Below, piece by piece: positions 8,100 to 18,833 of a DNA stretch of 64,000 nucleotides (position 1 is the first letter of the stretch; every line of letters begins with the position of its first letter). A program made the translations under genes and the position numbers. This stretch comes from Neisseria leonii. GTDB taxonomy: Bacteria; Pseudomonadota; Gammaproteobacteria; Burkholderiales; Neisseriaceae. The notes below the pieces were generated by a model. It was not told the DNA's origin. It did not search any database and saw only the letters and a list, made by a program, of their open reading frames with translations. The stretch spans positions 1,488,001-1,552,000 of the forward strand of contig NZ_CP145606.1 of assembly GCF_028776105.2 (NCBI RefSeq), written 5' to 3'.

Positions 8100-9428
8100 C
8101 TACTGCGCGCCGACCAATACTGCGTTCATACGGCTCGGGTCCACCCGACGCTGCCACACGCGGCGGATTTCGTCGGCGGTCAGATCCGCCACTTCCTGCG
8201 GATAGCGGTCGAAACGGTCGGTCGGCAGCTGATACACGCCGACCGACGAAGTGTGCGGCAGCACTTTGGCGTTGGTATCGAAGCGCAGCGGGTGGCTGCC
8301 GATCAGATAGTTTTTCGCCTGCTGCAATTCGGCCTCTGTCGGCCCCTGAGCGGCAAAATCGGCCAGTACCCGCCGCGCTACGGCCAGCGCACGGTCTGCC
8401 CCGCCCTTTTGGGTGGTAAACGACACGGTAAACGGCCCTTTTTCGGCCAGCGGACTCATGCTGCTGGACACGCCGTACACCAAGCCTTCTTGATCGCGCA
8501 GGATTTTCATCAGACGGCTGTCGAAACCGCCCCCGCCCAAAATGTAGTTGCCTACGGTCAGCGCGATGCGGTCGGGGTCGTCAATGCCCAGCAGCGGCAT
8601 ACTCATGACCACGGTTGCCTGTTCTTTATCGGCAAACGGAATACGCTGCTCACGGCCTGCCTGCCGTACCACTTCCGGCACTGCCTGCCGCACTCCGTCA
8701 GACTGTCGGGGCAGGCCGCGCAGAATCCGTCCGGCCAAGGCTTCGGCCTGCTCGCGCGTTACATCACCCACTACCGACACATACGCATTGTCGCGGCGGT
8801 AGAAGCGGCGGTGGAAGGCGGCCAAGTCGTCGCGGCTCAATCCCAGAATGCCGGCCTCGCTGCTGCGTGCGCCGTTGGCATAGGGGTGGCTGCCGTAATT
8901 GAGCAGGGTGGCGGCACGGTCGGCCAGAAACGACGGCGACTGCTCGCTTTGTTTGAGCGCGGTTACGGCCTGCCGCTGTTCCCGTGCCCAGACGGCGGCA
9001 TCGAACACCGGCCGTACCAAAACCTCGTTCAGCAGGTCGGCAGCAGCGTTTAAGGTGTCGGGACGGCTGAGCGATACCAGCGTTACCGCGCTGTTTTCGG
9101 TGCCGGCCGACGCATCGATACTGATGCCCAGACGGTTGCTCTCATCGCGCAATGCGTCTTCGCTGTATTTCTGCGTACCGTACACCAGCATAGCGGCCAC
9201 TGCGCCCCCCAGATCCGGCTGCGCACCGGCTGCCGTTCCCGCGCCTTTGAATACCACGCGCAGATGCACGGTAGGCAGTTCGTGGCGCTCCGACAGGGTC
9301 AGCGTGTTGTCTTCGGGGGTCTGCCAGCGTTGGATATCCAAGGCAGAGGCCGTCTGAAAACCCCATATCAGGACAGCCGTCAGCAGTATGCGCGCGGCCG
9401 AATGTAAAAACGGTTTATTGCGTCTCAT
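8100..9428 (-). CDS. M16-family peptidase-like protein, non-catalytic partner
   Basis: A 442-residue protein with an N-terminal hydrophobic signal (about 12-29, ending FQTASALD) and two M16 half-domains. It lacks the zinc motif HxxEH where the partner has it (here QPDLGGAVAAML), so it is expected to be the inactive subunit that completes the active chamber, as in heterodimeric M16 pairs. The C-terminal half has the family's GGGGFDSRLMKILRDQEGLVYGVSS segment with the R/Y pair that binds substrate in M16 heterodimers. It overlaps the upstream catalytic gene by 14 bases. Residues FQTAS of the signal peptide are encoded by a reversed DUS. Periplasmic location is inferred. Confidence 0.88.
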   Translation of the reverse strand: MRRNKPFLHSAARILLTAVLIWGFQTASALDIQRWQTPEDNTLTLSERHELPTVHLRVVFKGAGTAAGAQPDLGGAVAAMLVYGTQKYSEDALRDESNRLGISIDASAGTENSAVTLVSLSRPDTLNAAADLLNEVLVRPVFDAAVWAREQRQAVTALKQSEQSPSFLADRAATLLNYGSHPYANGARSSEAGILGLSRDDLAAFHRRFYRRDNAYVSVVGDVTREQAEALAGRILRGLPRQSDGVRQAVPEVVRQAGREQRIPFADKEQATVVMSMPLLGIDDPDRIALTVGNYILGGGGFDSRLMKILRDQEGLVYGVSSSMSPLAEKGPFTVSFTTQKGGADRALAVARRVLADFAAQGPTEAELQQAKNYLIGSHPLRFDTNAKVLPHTSSVGVYQLPTDRFDRYPQEVADLTADEIRRVWQRRVDPSRMNAVLVGAQ

Positions 9429-10752
9429 GGGCGGTCTCCCCGGATAAATTGGGCAGCAGCACGGTTTCGCTGTAAGGGCGTGCCAGCAGCATCCGCGCCG
9501 CCTGCTTTACCTGCTGCGGCGTGACCGCCAACAGGCGGCGCAGCATGGTTTCCTCGTATTGGTGGCCGAAGCCGTTTTGCTCGTCTTCGCCCAGTAAATC
9601 AGCCTGCGTGCGCACCGAATCTTTGGCCAGAATTTTCCCGCTCTCCAAGGAGCCGCGTATCAGTGCCAATTCTTCGCGGCTCACCCCCTTATCGGCAATA
9701 TCGCGGATTTCCGCCAACAGGCGCGTTTTCAACTGTTCGACACTGACACCGCCGTTGGGCATCGCCGTCACGGCAAACAGCGCGTTTTTACGCCCGTATC
9801 CGCTGCCGCCTGCCGATACGCCCAAAGCCAGACTGTCGCCGCGCACCAGTTTGCGTTCATAACGCGCCGAATCGGTACCGCTGAGCACCATGCCGAGCAT
9901 CGACAGCGCATAGCCCGCATCATCTTGAACCGACTGCATTTTCGGTACGCGCCAATTGAGGCTTAACACCGGTTGAGCAGTAACGGAATACACGACGCCT
10001 TTCCCTGCTTTGGCCGCCTGAACCGCTTCATAATCATCCCGCCGCTCGGGCAGGGCGCGCGCGGGAATCTTGCCGAATATCTCGGCGGCCGTCCGAACCG
10101 TCTGCGCCGCATCGACATCGCCGACAATCACCAGCATGGCATTGTTGGGCGCATACCATTTGCGGTACCACGCGCGCAAATCTTCGGCAGTCAGCGCGTG
10201 CAGGTCGGCCATTTCGCCGATCACGCTGACTTGGTTGTACGGTTTGTGCCACAGACGGCGCATCGCCGCCTCATTCAGTTTGCCGAACGGATTATCCTCC
10301 ACCCGCCAGCGGCGTTCTTCGCGGATCACCTTCATTTCGTTCTCGAAATCGCGGTCGCTGAAATTGAGGTTGACCATACGGTCGGCCTCCATCTGCAACA
10401 CTTCGCGCAGATTTTTCACTGCCAAATCGGCGGTATAGACCGTATCGGTGCGGGTGGTGTACGCATTATTGTCGCCGCCCAGCGCCGCCACGCGGCGGCT
10501 GTACTCGCCCGAAGGCACAGACGGCGTTCCTTTGAACATCATATGTTCCAGCGCATGACTCAGACCGGTCTTGCCCGCCTCTTCATCCACACTGCCCACG
10601 CGGTACCACAGGCGCACGGCCGCCACCGGCGCGCGCCGGTCTTCTTTCACCAATATCTTCATACCGTTGCCCAGCACCGCTTGGCGCGTTTCGGCCTGCG
10701 CGGCAGAAACGGCTGCCGCACAGGCCAGCAGAACCACTATATGTTTCAACAT
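9415..10752 (-). CDS. M16-family zinc peptidase, catalytic subunit
   Basis: A 445-residue periplasmic peptidase of the pitrilysin/processing-peptidase family. The signal peptide is residues 1-20 (cleavage after AAQA). The inverted zinc motif HALEH is at 66-70, and the third ligand glutamate falls at E145/E146 in IREERR, the usual spacing. NNAYTTRTDTVY is the conserved substrate-edge region. The start MLKHIVV is chosen because AAGGGG lies just before it; the frame is open 12 codons further. With its inactive partner downstream it probably forms a heterodimer that degrades peptides in the periplasm. Confidence 0.92.
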   Translation of the reverse strand: MLKHIVVLLACAAAVSAAQAETRQAVLGNGMKILVKEDRRAPVAAVRLWYRVGSVDEEAGKTGLSHALEHMMFKGTPSVPSGEYSRRVAALGGDNNAYTTRTDTVYTADLAVKNLREVLQMEADRMVNLNFSDRDFENEMKVIREERRWRVEDNPFGKLNEAAMRRLWHKPYNQVSVIGEMADLHALTAEDLRAWYRKWYAPNNAMLVIVGDVDAAQTVRTAAEIFGKIPARALPERRDDYEAVQAAKAGKGVVYSVTAQPVLSLNWRVPKMQSVQDDAGYALSMLGMVLSGTDSARYERKLVRGDSLALGVSAGGSGYGRKNALFAVTAMPNGGVSVEQLKTRLLAEIRDIADKGVSREELALIRGSLESGKILAKDSVRTQADLLGEDEQNGFGHQYEETMLRRLLAVTPQQVKQAARMLLARPYSETVLLPNLSGETAHETQ

Positions 10753-10928
10753 AATTACCCCTTTCCGGACTGCCCTATCATAGCACACGCAGACTGTCCT
10801 GCCGAAAGGCCGTCTGAAATGCCCGTTCAGACGATATGGAGAATATTTGCACTAAAATCCCGCCCGCAAAACAGCGCTAAGGGGTTATGATAAGTCTCCG
10901 TACCCACTCTGCCCGAACAGGAGCCGCC

Positions 10929-11417
10929 ATGCGCACCGAAAACCGAATCACCCGCCAACTCGCCGCCCTTTCCCACTTGGACGAAACCGAACGCGCCGCC
11001 GCGCAAACCGCCGCCATGAATCAATTAGTGCCGTTTCTGAACACGGTCGGCACGCGCTTTGACGTGCTGCGTCAAGACGAAGTGCGTGTCAGCGTAGACA
11101 ACCGCCCCGAAGTGCAGAACCATATTCAGAGTGTTCACGCCTGCGTCACCGCATTGCTGGCCGAAACCGCAACGGGTTTTGTCACCATGCTCAACACGCC
11201 CGACGACAAGATGATTGTGTGCAAAAGCATGAATATCCGCTATACGCGCCGCAGCAGCGGCAATCTGTATGCGGTTGCCAAATTGAGTGAAGCGCGGGCG
11301 GCGGTCATCGCGGCCGAAGAACGCGGCAATATGACAGTTCCCTGCCGCGTGTATGATGAGGACGGCGAACAGCCGGTAGAAATTGAAATGACTTGGGCAT
11401 GGCTGCCGCGCGGCTGA
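10929..11417 (+). CDS. Hotdog-fold protein, DUF4442 / PaaI-like thioesterase type
   Basis: A 162-residue protein that resembles the DUF4442 hotdog family, related to acyl-CoA thioesterases. Visible features are the HACVTALLAETATGFVTMLNT segment, corresponding to the hotdog central helix, followed by beta strands SMNIRYTRRSSGNLYAVAKL and IEMTWAWLPR. No substrate can be named. The start is chosen at the ATG preceded by AGGAG; an upstream in-frame ATG at 10887 has no such site. The gene converges on rsmG with a shared bidirectional terminator between them. Confidence 0.75.
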   Translation: MRTENRITRQLAALSHLDETERAAAQTAAMNQLVPFLNTVGTRFDVLRQDEVRVSVDNRPEVQNHIQSVHACVTALLAETATGFVTMLNTPDDKMIVCKSMNIRYTRRSSGNLYAVAKLSEARAAVIAAEERGNMTVPCRVYDEDGEQPVEIEMTWAWLPRG

Positions 11418-11436
11418 TGCCGCTTGCCGGACAGAC

Positions 11437-11474
11437 AAAATCCCCGAAACAGACAAACCGTTTCGGGGATTTTT
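11437..11474. terminator. Bidirectional rho-independent terminator
   Basis: AATCCCCGAAAC (11439-11450) pairs perfectly with GTTTCGGGGATT (11460-11471), with A-run before and T-run after. It serves both the hotdog gene (+) and rsmG (-). Confidence 0.9.
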
Positions 11475-11494
11475 CACACGATGCACACCGGTGC

Positions 11495-12118
11495 TTATTT
11501 CGGCCGCATCAGCACCATATGGCGGTCTGCATCCAGCTGCGGCACAAACAGTTTTTCCACTTTGAACGCTTCGACATCGGCCGGCAGCTGTTCCAGTTCT
11601 TCATAGGGATACACGCCCTTCATCGCCGCCCAATAGCCGTTTTCGTTCAGCAGGTGTTTGGTGAGCGCGATAAAGTCGGCCAGTTCGGCAAACGCGCGGC
11701 TGGTCACAACATCGACTTTTTTGTCGTGCATGGCTTCCACCCTTCCGGCCGCCACGGTTACATTGGTCAAACCCAGCTCAATCACTGCCTGTTGCAGGAA
11801 AGTGGTTTTTTTGGTGTTGGCATCGAGCAGGGTGATGTGCAGATCAGGGCGGCAGATGGCGGTGGGAATGCCGGGCATTCCGCCGCCCGAGCCTACGTCC
11901 ATCAAAGTTTGGGCACCGGCCACATACGGCAGCAGGGTCAGGCTGTCGAGAATGTGGTGGCTGATCATTTTGTTTTCGTCGCGCAGGGCGGTAAGGTTGT
12001 AAGTACGGTTCCACTTTTTCAGCAACGCCACATATTCGAGCAGCAGCAATTGTTGCGCGGTACCCAGCGTCAAACCCATTTCCTGCAAACCGTTTTGCAG
12101 TTGCTGTTTGTTGTCCAT
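11495..12118 (-). CDS. rsmG: 16S rRNA (guanine-527-N7)-methyltransferase
   Basis: RsmG (GidB) methylates G527 of 16S rRNA using S-adenosylmethionine; its loss gives low-level streptomycin resistance in several bacteria. The 207-residue protein has the class I methyltransferase motif VGSGGGMPGIP (about 75-85), preceded by the family-specific NLTALRDENKMISHHILDSL, and the downstream TSRAFAELADF block. In many bacteria rsmG sits between mnmG and parA; here it is about 24-26 kb away from parB and mnmG. Confidence 0.95.
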   Translation of the reverse strand: MDNKQQLQNGLQEMGLTLGTAQQLLLLEYVALLKKWNRTYNLTALRDENKMISHHILDSLTLLPYVAGAQTLMDVGSGGGMPGIPTAICRPDLHITLLDANTKKTTFLQQAVIELGLTNVTVAAGRVEAMHDKKVDVVTSRAFAELADFIALTKHLLNENGYWAAMKGVYPYEELEQLPADVEAFKVEKLFVPQLDADRHMVLMRPK

Positions 12119-12258
12119 TCTGTTTTCCTGAATCTTGCTTTGTCCGACATCAGGGCAATGTTAGCCCAAAACCGCAAGGAGTCGGTGTGAAATCTTTACA
12201 CATCGGGCGGGAATATGATTCATGTCCGCACAAAGGCCGTCTGAAAATGCACAGAATA

Positions 12259-12284
12259 TTGTCGGATTCGAGAATCCGACCTAC
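12259..12284. repeat. REP-like palindrome, single copy
   Basis: TTGTCGGATTCGAGAATCCGACCTAC between rsmG and prfB is reported here as GTCGGAT/ATCCGAC arms plus CTAC. DUS lie on both sides (near 12235 and a degenerate copy near 12291). Confidence 0.85.
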
Positions 12285-12311
12285 CCGTTTTCAGACGACC
12301 TGTTCCCGCCG

Positions 12312-13418
12312 TCAAACACCCTGTTTCAGGCTCGCTTCGATAAAGCCGTCCAAATCGCCGTCGAGCACGGCTTTGGTGTTGCCGACTTCGTATCCGGTGC
12401 GCAAATCCTTGATGCGCGAAGAGTCCAGCACATACGAACGGATCTGGCTGCCCCAGCCGACATCGCTTTTGCCTTCTTCCAAAGCCTGTTTCTCTTCGTT
12501 GCGCTTGCGCATTTCCAGTTCAAACAGTTTGGAACGCAGCATTTCCATCGCAGCGGCCTTGTTGGCGTGTTGCGAACGGTCGTTCTGACACTGCACGACG
12601 ATGCCCGTCGGCTCGTGGGTGATGCGCACAGCAGAGTCTGTTTTATTGATGTGCTGGCCGCCCGCGCCCGATGCGCGGTAGGTGTCGATGCGCAAATCGG
12701 CGGGGTTGATTTCGATTTCGATGGAGTCGTCCACTTCGGGATACACGAATACCGAAGCAAACGAAGTATGGCGTTTGTTGTTGGAATCGAAAGGCGAATA
12801 ACGCACCAGACGGTGTACGCCGGTTTCGGTGCGCAGCAGGCCGTAGGCATATTCGCCTTCCAAGCGGATGGTGGCGCGGTTGATGCCCGCGATTTCTCCT
12901 TCATCTTCCTCCAGAATCTCGACTTTGAAGCCTTTGCGCTCGCCGTAGCGGCTGTACATACGCAGCAGCATACCCGCCCAGTCTTCCGCTTCCGTGCCGC
13001 CCGCACCGGCCGTAATATCGATAAAGCAGTTGTTGGCATCGGCAGGCTGGTTGAACATGCGCTTGAATTCCAGCTCGGCCATCTTGGCTTCCAAAGCGGC
13101 CACATCTTCCTGCACAGCGGCAAATCCTGCTTCGTCGCCCTCTTCCACCGTCATCTCAATCAACATGCGGTTGTCTTCGATACCGGTGGCGATGCTGTCC
13201 AGCGTCAGCACAATGTCTTCCAGCATTTTGCGCTCTTTGCCGATTTCCTGCGCTTTTTTCGGATCGTTCCACAAATCGGGATCTTCCGACAGACCGACCA
13301 CTTCTTCCAGCCGCTCTTTTTTGCCCTGATAATCCATATAGGCGCGGATGTCGGTACTGCGGGTTTCCAAGTCGTTTAAGGTGTTGTTCAACTGATTGAT
13401 AATTTCAGCTTCCATCAT
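12312..13418 (-). CDS. prfB: Peptide chain release factor 2
   Basis: RF2 ends translation at UGA and UAA. The 368 residues include the stop-codon recognition motif SPF in [10 protein letters not shown] (about 205-212) and the GGQ catalytic motif in [12 protein letters not shown] (about 250). The gene is a single continuous frame: at the place where many bacteria have an in-frame UGA and a +1 programmed frameshift (aligned with E. coli GYLDYDAKKERL) this sequence reads [12 protein letters not shown] with an ATG codon. So the classic autoregulatory frameshift is absent. A second Met follows directly at 13415. Confidence 0.96.
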   Translation of the reverse strand: MMEAEIINQLNNTLNDLETRSTDIRAYMDYQGKKERLEEVVGLSEDPDLWNDPKKAQEIGKERKMLEDIVLTLDSIATGIEDNRMLIEMTVEEGDEAGFAAVQEDVAALEAKMAELEFKRMFNQPADANNCFIDITAGAGGTEAEDWAGMLLRMYSRYGERKGFKVEILEEDEGEIAGINRATIRLEGEYAYGLLRTETGVHRLVRYSPFDSNNKRHTSFASVFVYPEVDDSIEIEINPADLRIDTYRASGAGGQHINKTDSAVRITHEPTGIVVQCQNDRSQHANKAAAMEMLRSKLFELEMRKRNEEKQALEEGKSDVGWGSQIRSYVLDSSRIKDLRTGYEVGNTKAVLDGDLDGFIEASLKQGV

Positions 13419-13480
13419 GTTCTTCTGTCTGTAAAATTCAGCCGGACATTGTACGGGATTTGCCGCCTTTTTCCTAGAAA

Positions 13481-13724
13481 AGGCCGTCTGAAAACGGTGC
13501 GCTGCACCGTTTCTGCGGAGCTGAAACGAACCTGTACGTTTTTTTCAGACGTAGGTCGGATACTTGTATCCGACAACCGAGCCGAGGGGGTATGGAAATC
13601 GTCGGATTCAAGAATCCGACCTACGGGGCGGCTGATACACAAAGGCCGTCTGAAACGGAGCAGCGGTTTTCTGTGCCGCCGACACATGCCTCATAACGGT
13701 GTCGGATTCTCGAATCCGACCTAC
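13481..13724. repeat. prfB upstream repeat cluster: DUS, GTTTCTGCG element, three REP-like palindromes
   Basis: The 339-bp gap between prfB and the oligopeptidase gene has no gene. It holds a DUS followed by CGGTGCGCTGCACCG and GTTTCTGCGGAGCTGAAACG (13481-13528), a degenerate closing DUS at 13545, then REP-like palindromes at 13551-13575 (GTAG-first), 13600-13624 and 13699-13724 (CTAC-last). Further DUS lie at 13644 and 13739. The first two palindromes form an inverted pair. Confidence 0.8.
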
Positions 13725-13757
13725 GCTGTGGTTCAGGTTTCAGACGGCCTCACCGAT

Positions 13758-15800
13758 TCAGGCGGCATTCAAACCCAAATGGCGCAGCAGCGCGTCCGGC
13801 TGCGGTTCGCGCCCGCGGAAGGCTTTGAACGATTCAGCCGCCGGACGGCTGCCGCCCACGGCCAGAATCTCGTTCCAGAATCTGGTACCGGCGGCCTTCA
13901 CGTCGCCGCCCTCCTCAAACGCGGCATAAGCATCGGCACTCAACACCTCCGCCCACGCATAACTGTAATACCCTGCCGCGTAACCGCCGGCAAAAATATG
14001 GCCGAAGCTGTGCGCGAAACGGTTGTAGTCCGACTGCGGCACCACCGCCACTTCGGCACGCACTTCATCCAAAACCTTTGCCCAATCCAGCGGCCGCGTA
14101 CCGCCGCTGCGGCTGTAAATCAGCATATCAAAGAGGCCGAATTCGATTTGGCGCGCCAGAAACATGCCGACTTGGAAATTTTTCGCCGCCAGCATTTTGT
14201 CGAACAGTTCGCGCGGCAGCGGGCGGCCGTCTGTTTCGTGCGCCGACATGGCGGCCAGTACATCATACTCCCAGCAGAAGTTTTCCATAAACTGACTGGG
14301 CAGCTCCACCGCGTCCCACTCCACGCCGTTGATGCCCGACACGCCCAATTCGTCGATGCGCGTGAGCAGATGGTGCAGGCCGTGCCCCATTTCGTGAAAC
14401 AGGGTAACGATTTCGTCGTGGCTCAAATAAGCGGGACGGCCGCCCACAGGCGGCGTGAAGTTGCACACCAGATACGCCACCGGTGTCTGCACCTGCCCCG
14501 CTTTGGCACCGGAAACAAATCGGCGGCGGCCGCGGTAATCGTTCATCCATGCGCCGCCGCGCTTGCCTTCGCGGGCGTACAGATCCAGATACACGCCGCC
14601 GATCAGCGCACCGCCTTTTTCCAGCTCGTAATAGCGCACGTCGGGGTGCCAGACGGGGACGCTTTTTTCGATAAAGTTCACGCCGTAAAGCGTGTGGATT
14701 TGAGCAAACAGCCCTGCCAGCACTTTATCGGCCGGGAAATAGCGTTTGACTTCGTTTTCGTTAAACGCATATTTGGCTTCACGCAGTTTTTCCGCAGCAT
14801 AGGTCAGGTCGTACGGCTGCGGATCGGCAATGGCTAATTTTTCACGCGCAAACGCCATCAGTTCGGCCGCCTCGGCCAGGCCGTGCGGTTTGGCGCGCGC
14901 GGACAAATCGCGCAGGAAAGCCAAAACCTGCTCGGGGCTGTCGGCCATTTTGGTATACAGCGACAATTCGGCATAATTGGCAAAACCGAGCAGATCGGCT
15001 TCGCGCTGCGCGATGTGCAGCATCCGCGTGATGTTCGCCGTATTGTCGAAACGTTCTTCGCCCAAATCGCTGGCGCGCGACAGATAGGCACGGTGGATTT
15101 CGGCACGCAGAGCGCGGTCGTCGGCATGCTTCATTACCGCCAGATAATGCGGCATCTGCAAACCGATTTTATAACCTTCTCTGCCTTCGGCGGCAGCGGC
15201 GGCGGCAAACATGGCTTTTTCGTCGTCGGTCAAACCGTTCAGACGGCCGTCATCGGGTAGGTAGAGCGCGAACGCATCGGTGGCGTCCAACACATTCTGG
15301 GCAAACTGCGCGCCCAATTGTGCCGATTCGGTTTGCAGTGCGGCAAATTCCGCCTGTGCCGCCCCGTCCAGTTCCGCACCGGCCAGCACAAAACCGCGCA
15401 AATCGTGTTCCAGCTTGGTCTGCTGCGCCGCATCGAGCCTGTCGAATGCCGCCGAAGCGCGAATCGCTTTAAAGCGCGCGTACAATTCGATATCTTGGCC
15501 GATTTCGGTGAAAAATTCGGTTACTTCGGGCATCAGTGCATTGTATTCGGCACGCAGCTCGGGCGTATCGGCCACCGCGTTCAAATGCGATACCACGCCC
15601 CAAATACGGCCGACCCGTTCAGTCGTATCCGTCAAAACTTCCACCGTATTCGCCCAATCGGCCTGCGCCTGCGCCTTAACCGCCGCAATGGCAGCACGTG
15701 CTTCGGCCATCGCCTGCTCCATGGCCGGACGGATGTCTGCCGTGCGGATTTCGTGAAAACGCGGCTCGTCGCCCAAATTCAATAATGTATTCTGTATCAT
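13758..15800 (-). CDS. prlC: Oligopeptidase A, M3 family
   Basis: A 680-residue cytoplasmic zinc metallopeptidase that clears short peptides, including signal-peptide fragments. The zinc motif HEMGHGLHH lies at about 468-476 with the third ligand glutamate about 25 residues on (INGVEWDAVELPSQF). The M3 core PQPYDLTYAAEKLREAKYAFNENEVKRYF and the C-terminal SYAWAEVLSADAYAAFEE are typical of OpdA. No signal peptide is seen. A DUS falls at each side of the gene. The start is the Met of MIQNTLLNLGDEPRF. Confidence 0.94.
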   Translation of the reverse strand: MIQNTLLNLGDEPRFHEIRTADIRPAMEQAMAEARAAIAAVKAQAQADWANTVEVLTDTTERVGRIWGVVSHLNAVADTPELRAEYNALMPEVTEFFTEIGQDIELYARFKAIRASAAFDRLDAAQQTKLEHDLRGFVLAGAELDGAAQAEFAALQTESAQLGAQFAQNVLDATDAFALYLPDDGRLNGLTDDEKAMFAAAAAAEGREGYKIGLQMPHYLAVMKHADDRALRAEIHRAYLSRASDLGEERFDNTANITRMLHIAQREADLLGFANYAELSLYTKMADSPEQVLAFLRDLSARAKPHGLAEAAELMAFAREKLAIADPQPYDLTYAAEKLREAKYAFNENEVKRYFPADKVLAGLFAQIHTLYGVNFIEKSVPVWHPDVRYYELEKGGALIGGVYLDLYAREGKRGGAWMNDYRGRRRFVSGAKAGQVQTPVAYLVCNFTPPVGGRPAYLSHDEIVTLFHEMGHGLHHLLTRIDELGVSGINGVEWDAVELPSQFMENFCWEYDVLAAMSAHETDGRPLPRELFDKMLAAKNFQVGMFLARQIEFGLFDMLIYSRSGGTRPLDWAKVLDEVRAEVAVVPQSDYNRFAHSFGHIFAGGYAAGYYSYAWAEVLSADAYAAFEEGGDVKAAGTRFWNEILAVGGSRPAAESFKAFRGREPQPDALLRHLGLNAA

Positions 15801-15895
15801 CGTCAGTCTCGCTGGTTTTCAGACGGCCTTAACCGCCGTCCGCATCATCAGGTTGGAAAAACATCTCCCGCCTATGGGGGTCAAGGCGGCCGACT

Positions 15896-16900
15896 TCAAG
15901 CCCCCAGCTTCAAATCGCCAGCCCGAATCCGCCCGCTGCGGCGCAGCGGCAGGGCAATCAGCCAAGTCAGCAGCGCGGGCAGCACGAAATGCAGCAGAAG
16001 CATCATCAGCCAGACACCGGCAGAATTGCCCATGGCTTCCAGCGTGCCCATCTGCCCGACCAGTCCGCTGCTGCCCATGCCCGCGCCGTAAGGGACGTTT
16101 TCCATCCCCAAAACGGCCGCCAGACTGCCGCCTGCCGCACCGGCCAGCGTAGGCGGCAGCCAAATGAACGGATTTTTCACGATATTGGGCATTTGCAGCA
16201 TACTGGTTCCCAAGGCCTGACTGAGTACGCCGCCCCAGCCGTTGTCGCGGAAACCCAAAACGGCAAAGCCCACCATCTGCGCACAGCCGCCCGCCGTAGC
16301 CGCACCCGCCGCCGTACCGTCCAGGGACAGCGCAACCGCCACCGCCGCGCTCGACAGCGGCAGCGTCAGCAGCATACCCATCACCACAGCAACCGCCATG
16401 CCCATCAGCACCGGCTGCCAATCCACCGCAGCGGCAATCATGCCCCCTGCCGCCGTCATGGCCGAGCCGACCAGCGGGCCGGCAAACTGGGCGGCCGCCA
16501 AACCCGCAAGCAGGGCGGCCGCAGGGGTAACAATCATATCGGCCGGCGTGGTTTTACTGACCAGCTTGCCTGCCTCCGTACCGGCGGCCGCTGCCAAAAA
16601 ACAGCCCGCAGGCCCGCCCGCAGCCGCGCCCGCCAAACCGGTGGCCGCCGCCGCAAACAGCACCAAAGGCGGGGCTTTCAAGGCATACGCAACCGCCAAA
16701 CCGACTGCCGCCCCCATCGCGCCCTGCGCCTGCGCCCCTGCCTGCACCAGCCAGGGCAGCCCCAAACCCGTACCCGCCGATTTCAGAATCAGCCCGACAA
16801 TCAGCGACGCAAACAGTCCCAAAGCCATCAAATTGACCGCTTCGACCGCGTAACGCTGCACGCTGAATTCAATATTTCTGGCCTGTAAAAATGCTTTCAT
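15896..16900 (-). CDS. PTS EIIC-like / PfoR-like membrane protein
   Basis: A 334-residue, very Ala/Gly-rich integral membrane protein with about nine or ten hydrophobic segments. It resembles the PTS_EIIC_2 family that includes PfoR, first described as a regulator of perfringolysin in Clostridium. Recognisable stretches are KTTPADMIVTPAAALLAGL and FRDNGWGGVLSQALGTSMLQMPNIVKNPFIWLPPT. No phosphotransfer EIIA or EIIB domain is present in or next to it, so it is probably a stand-alone transporter of unknown substrate. The start MKAFLQ is preceded by AGGAGGA; the frame is open 21 codons further upstream. Confidence 0.78.
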   Translation of the reverse strand: MKAFLQARNIEFSVQRYAVEAVNLMALGLFASLIVGLILKSAGTGLGLPWLVQAGAQAQGAMGAAVGLAVAYALKAPPLVLFAAAATGLAGAAAGGPAGCFLAAAAGTEAGKLVSKTTPADMIVTPAAALLAGLAAAQFAGPLVGSAMTAAGGMIAAAVDWQPVLMGMAVAVVMGMLLTLPLSSAAVAVALSLDGTAAGAATAGGCAQMVGFAVLGFRDNGWGGVLSQALGTSMLQMPNIVKNPFIWLPPTLAGAAGGSLAAVLGMENVPYGAGMGSSGLVGQMGTLEAMGNSAGVWLMMLLLHFVLPALLTWLIALPLRRSGRIRAGDLKLGA

Positions 16901-17042
16901 ACGATCCTCCTGTCCCGGCCGCCGAGGCCGTCTGAACGGCCCGCCGCCCCGTGATGCGCGCACCGCTCATTCTATCCCTTATTTTCCGCCTGCGGACAAG
17001 ATATAATGCGGTTTTCCCTTACTTCGTACCGCCGCCGACCTT

Positions 17043-17938
<896 letters not shown>

Positions 17939-17942
<4 letters not shown>

Positions 17943-18706
17943 CCCGACCATTGACCGGCTTCACCACCCTGCTGCGCAAAGAAATGCTGCGCTTCGGCAA
18001 AGTCTGGCAGCAGACGCTGGGCGCGCCCGTGCTGACCGCGCTGCTCTACCAGCTCATCTTCGCCCAGGCACTGGGCAAACACGTCGATGCCCTGCCGGGT
18101 GTCTCTTACGGCGTATTCCTGATTCCCGGCCTGGCCATGATGAGCATGATGCAGAACGCTTTTGCCAACGCCTCATCCAGCCTGATTCAGTCGCGCATCA
18201 CCGGCAATCTGGTGTTCATTCTGCTGCCGCCGATTTCGCCCGCCGCCTTTTTTACCGCCTATGCGGCCGCCGGCATCCTGCGCGGCCTGCTGGTGGGTGC
18301 GGGCATTGTGGCGGCTACCGCCTGGTTCGGCCTGCCGCCGCCCGCCCACCCGCTCTTTATCGCGGCCTTTGCCCTGCTCGGCTGCCTGCTGATGGCTTCG
18401 CTCGGCCTGATAACCGGCATTTGGGCGGAAAGTTTCGACCAGCTTGCCGCCTGCCAGAACTTCCTGATTATGCCGCTGACCTTTCTTTCCGGCGTTTTCT
18501 ACTCGATACAGAGCCTGCCGCCTTTCTGGCAGACCGTCAGCCTCGCCAACCCGGTTTTCTATATGATAGACGGCTTCCGCTACGGCTTTTTCGGCGTATC
18601 CGACACCTCGCCGTGGCTGTCGCTGGGCATCGTTGCCGCCTTCGCCGCCGCAGCCGGCCTGACCGCCTTTATGCTGATCCGATCGGGCTGGAAACTGCGC
18701 GGCTGA
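17939..18706 (+). CDS. ABC-2 type transporter permease, YadH-like
   Basis: The start ATG overlaps the stop of the ATPase gene (ATGA), so the two are translationally coupled. The 255-residue protein has six membrane segments with the ABC-2 membrane domain: LLRKEMLRF at the start, the GLAMMSMMQNAF loop and the conserved FLIMPLTFLSGVFYSIQSLPP before the last segments. It makes the membrane channel of the exporter. Downstream is a repeat-rich gap. Confidence 0.92.
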
Positions 18707-18833
18707 CCCCGCCCCTGTACAGGCCGTCTGAAAGCCGAACCGTCTGCCGTTGTCCGAATCCGGCAATACCGCTCGTTATCGATGCCGGATGTGGGAATCC
18801 GGCCTGCATCCCTACCCTCTGTCGGCGCACACT

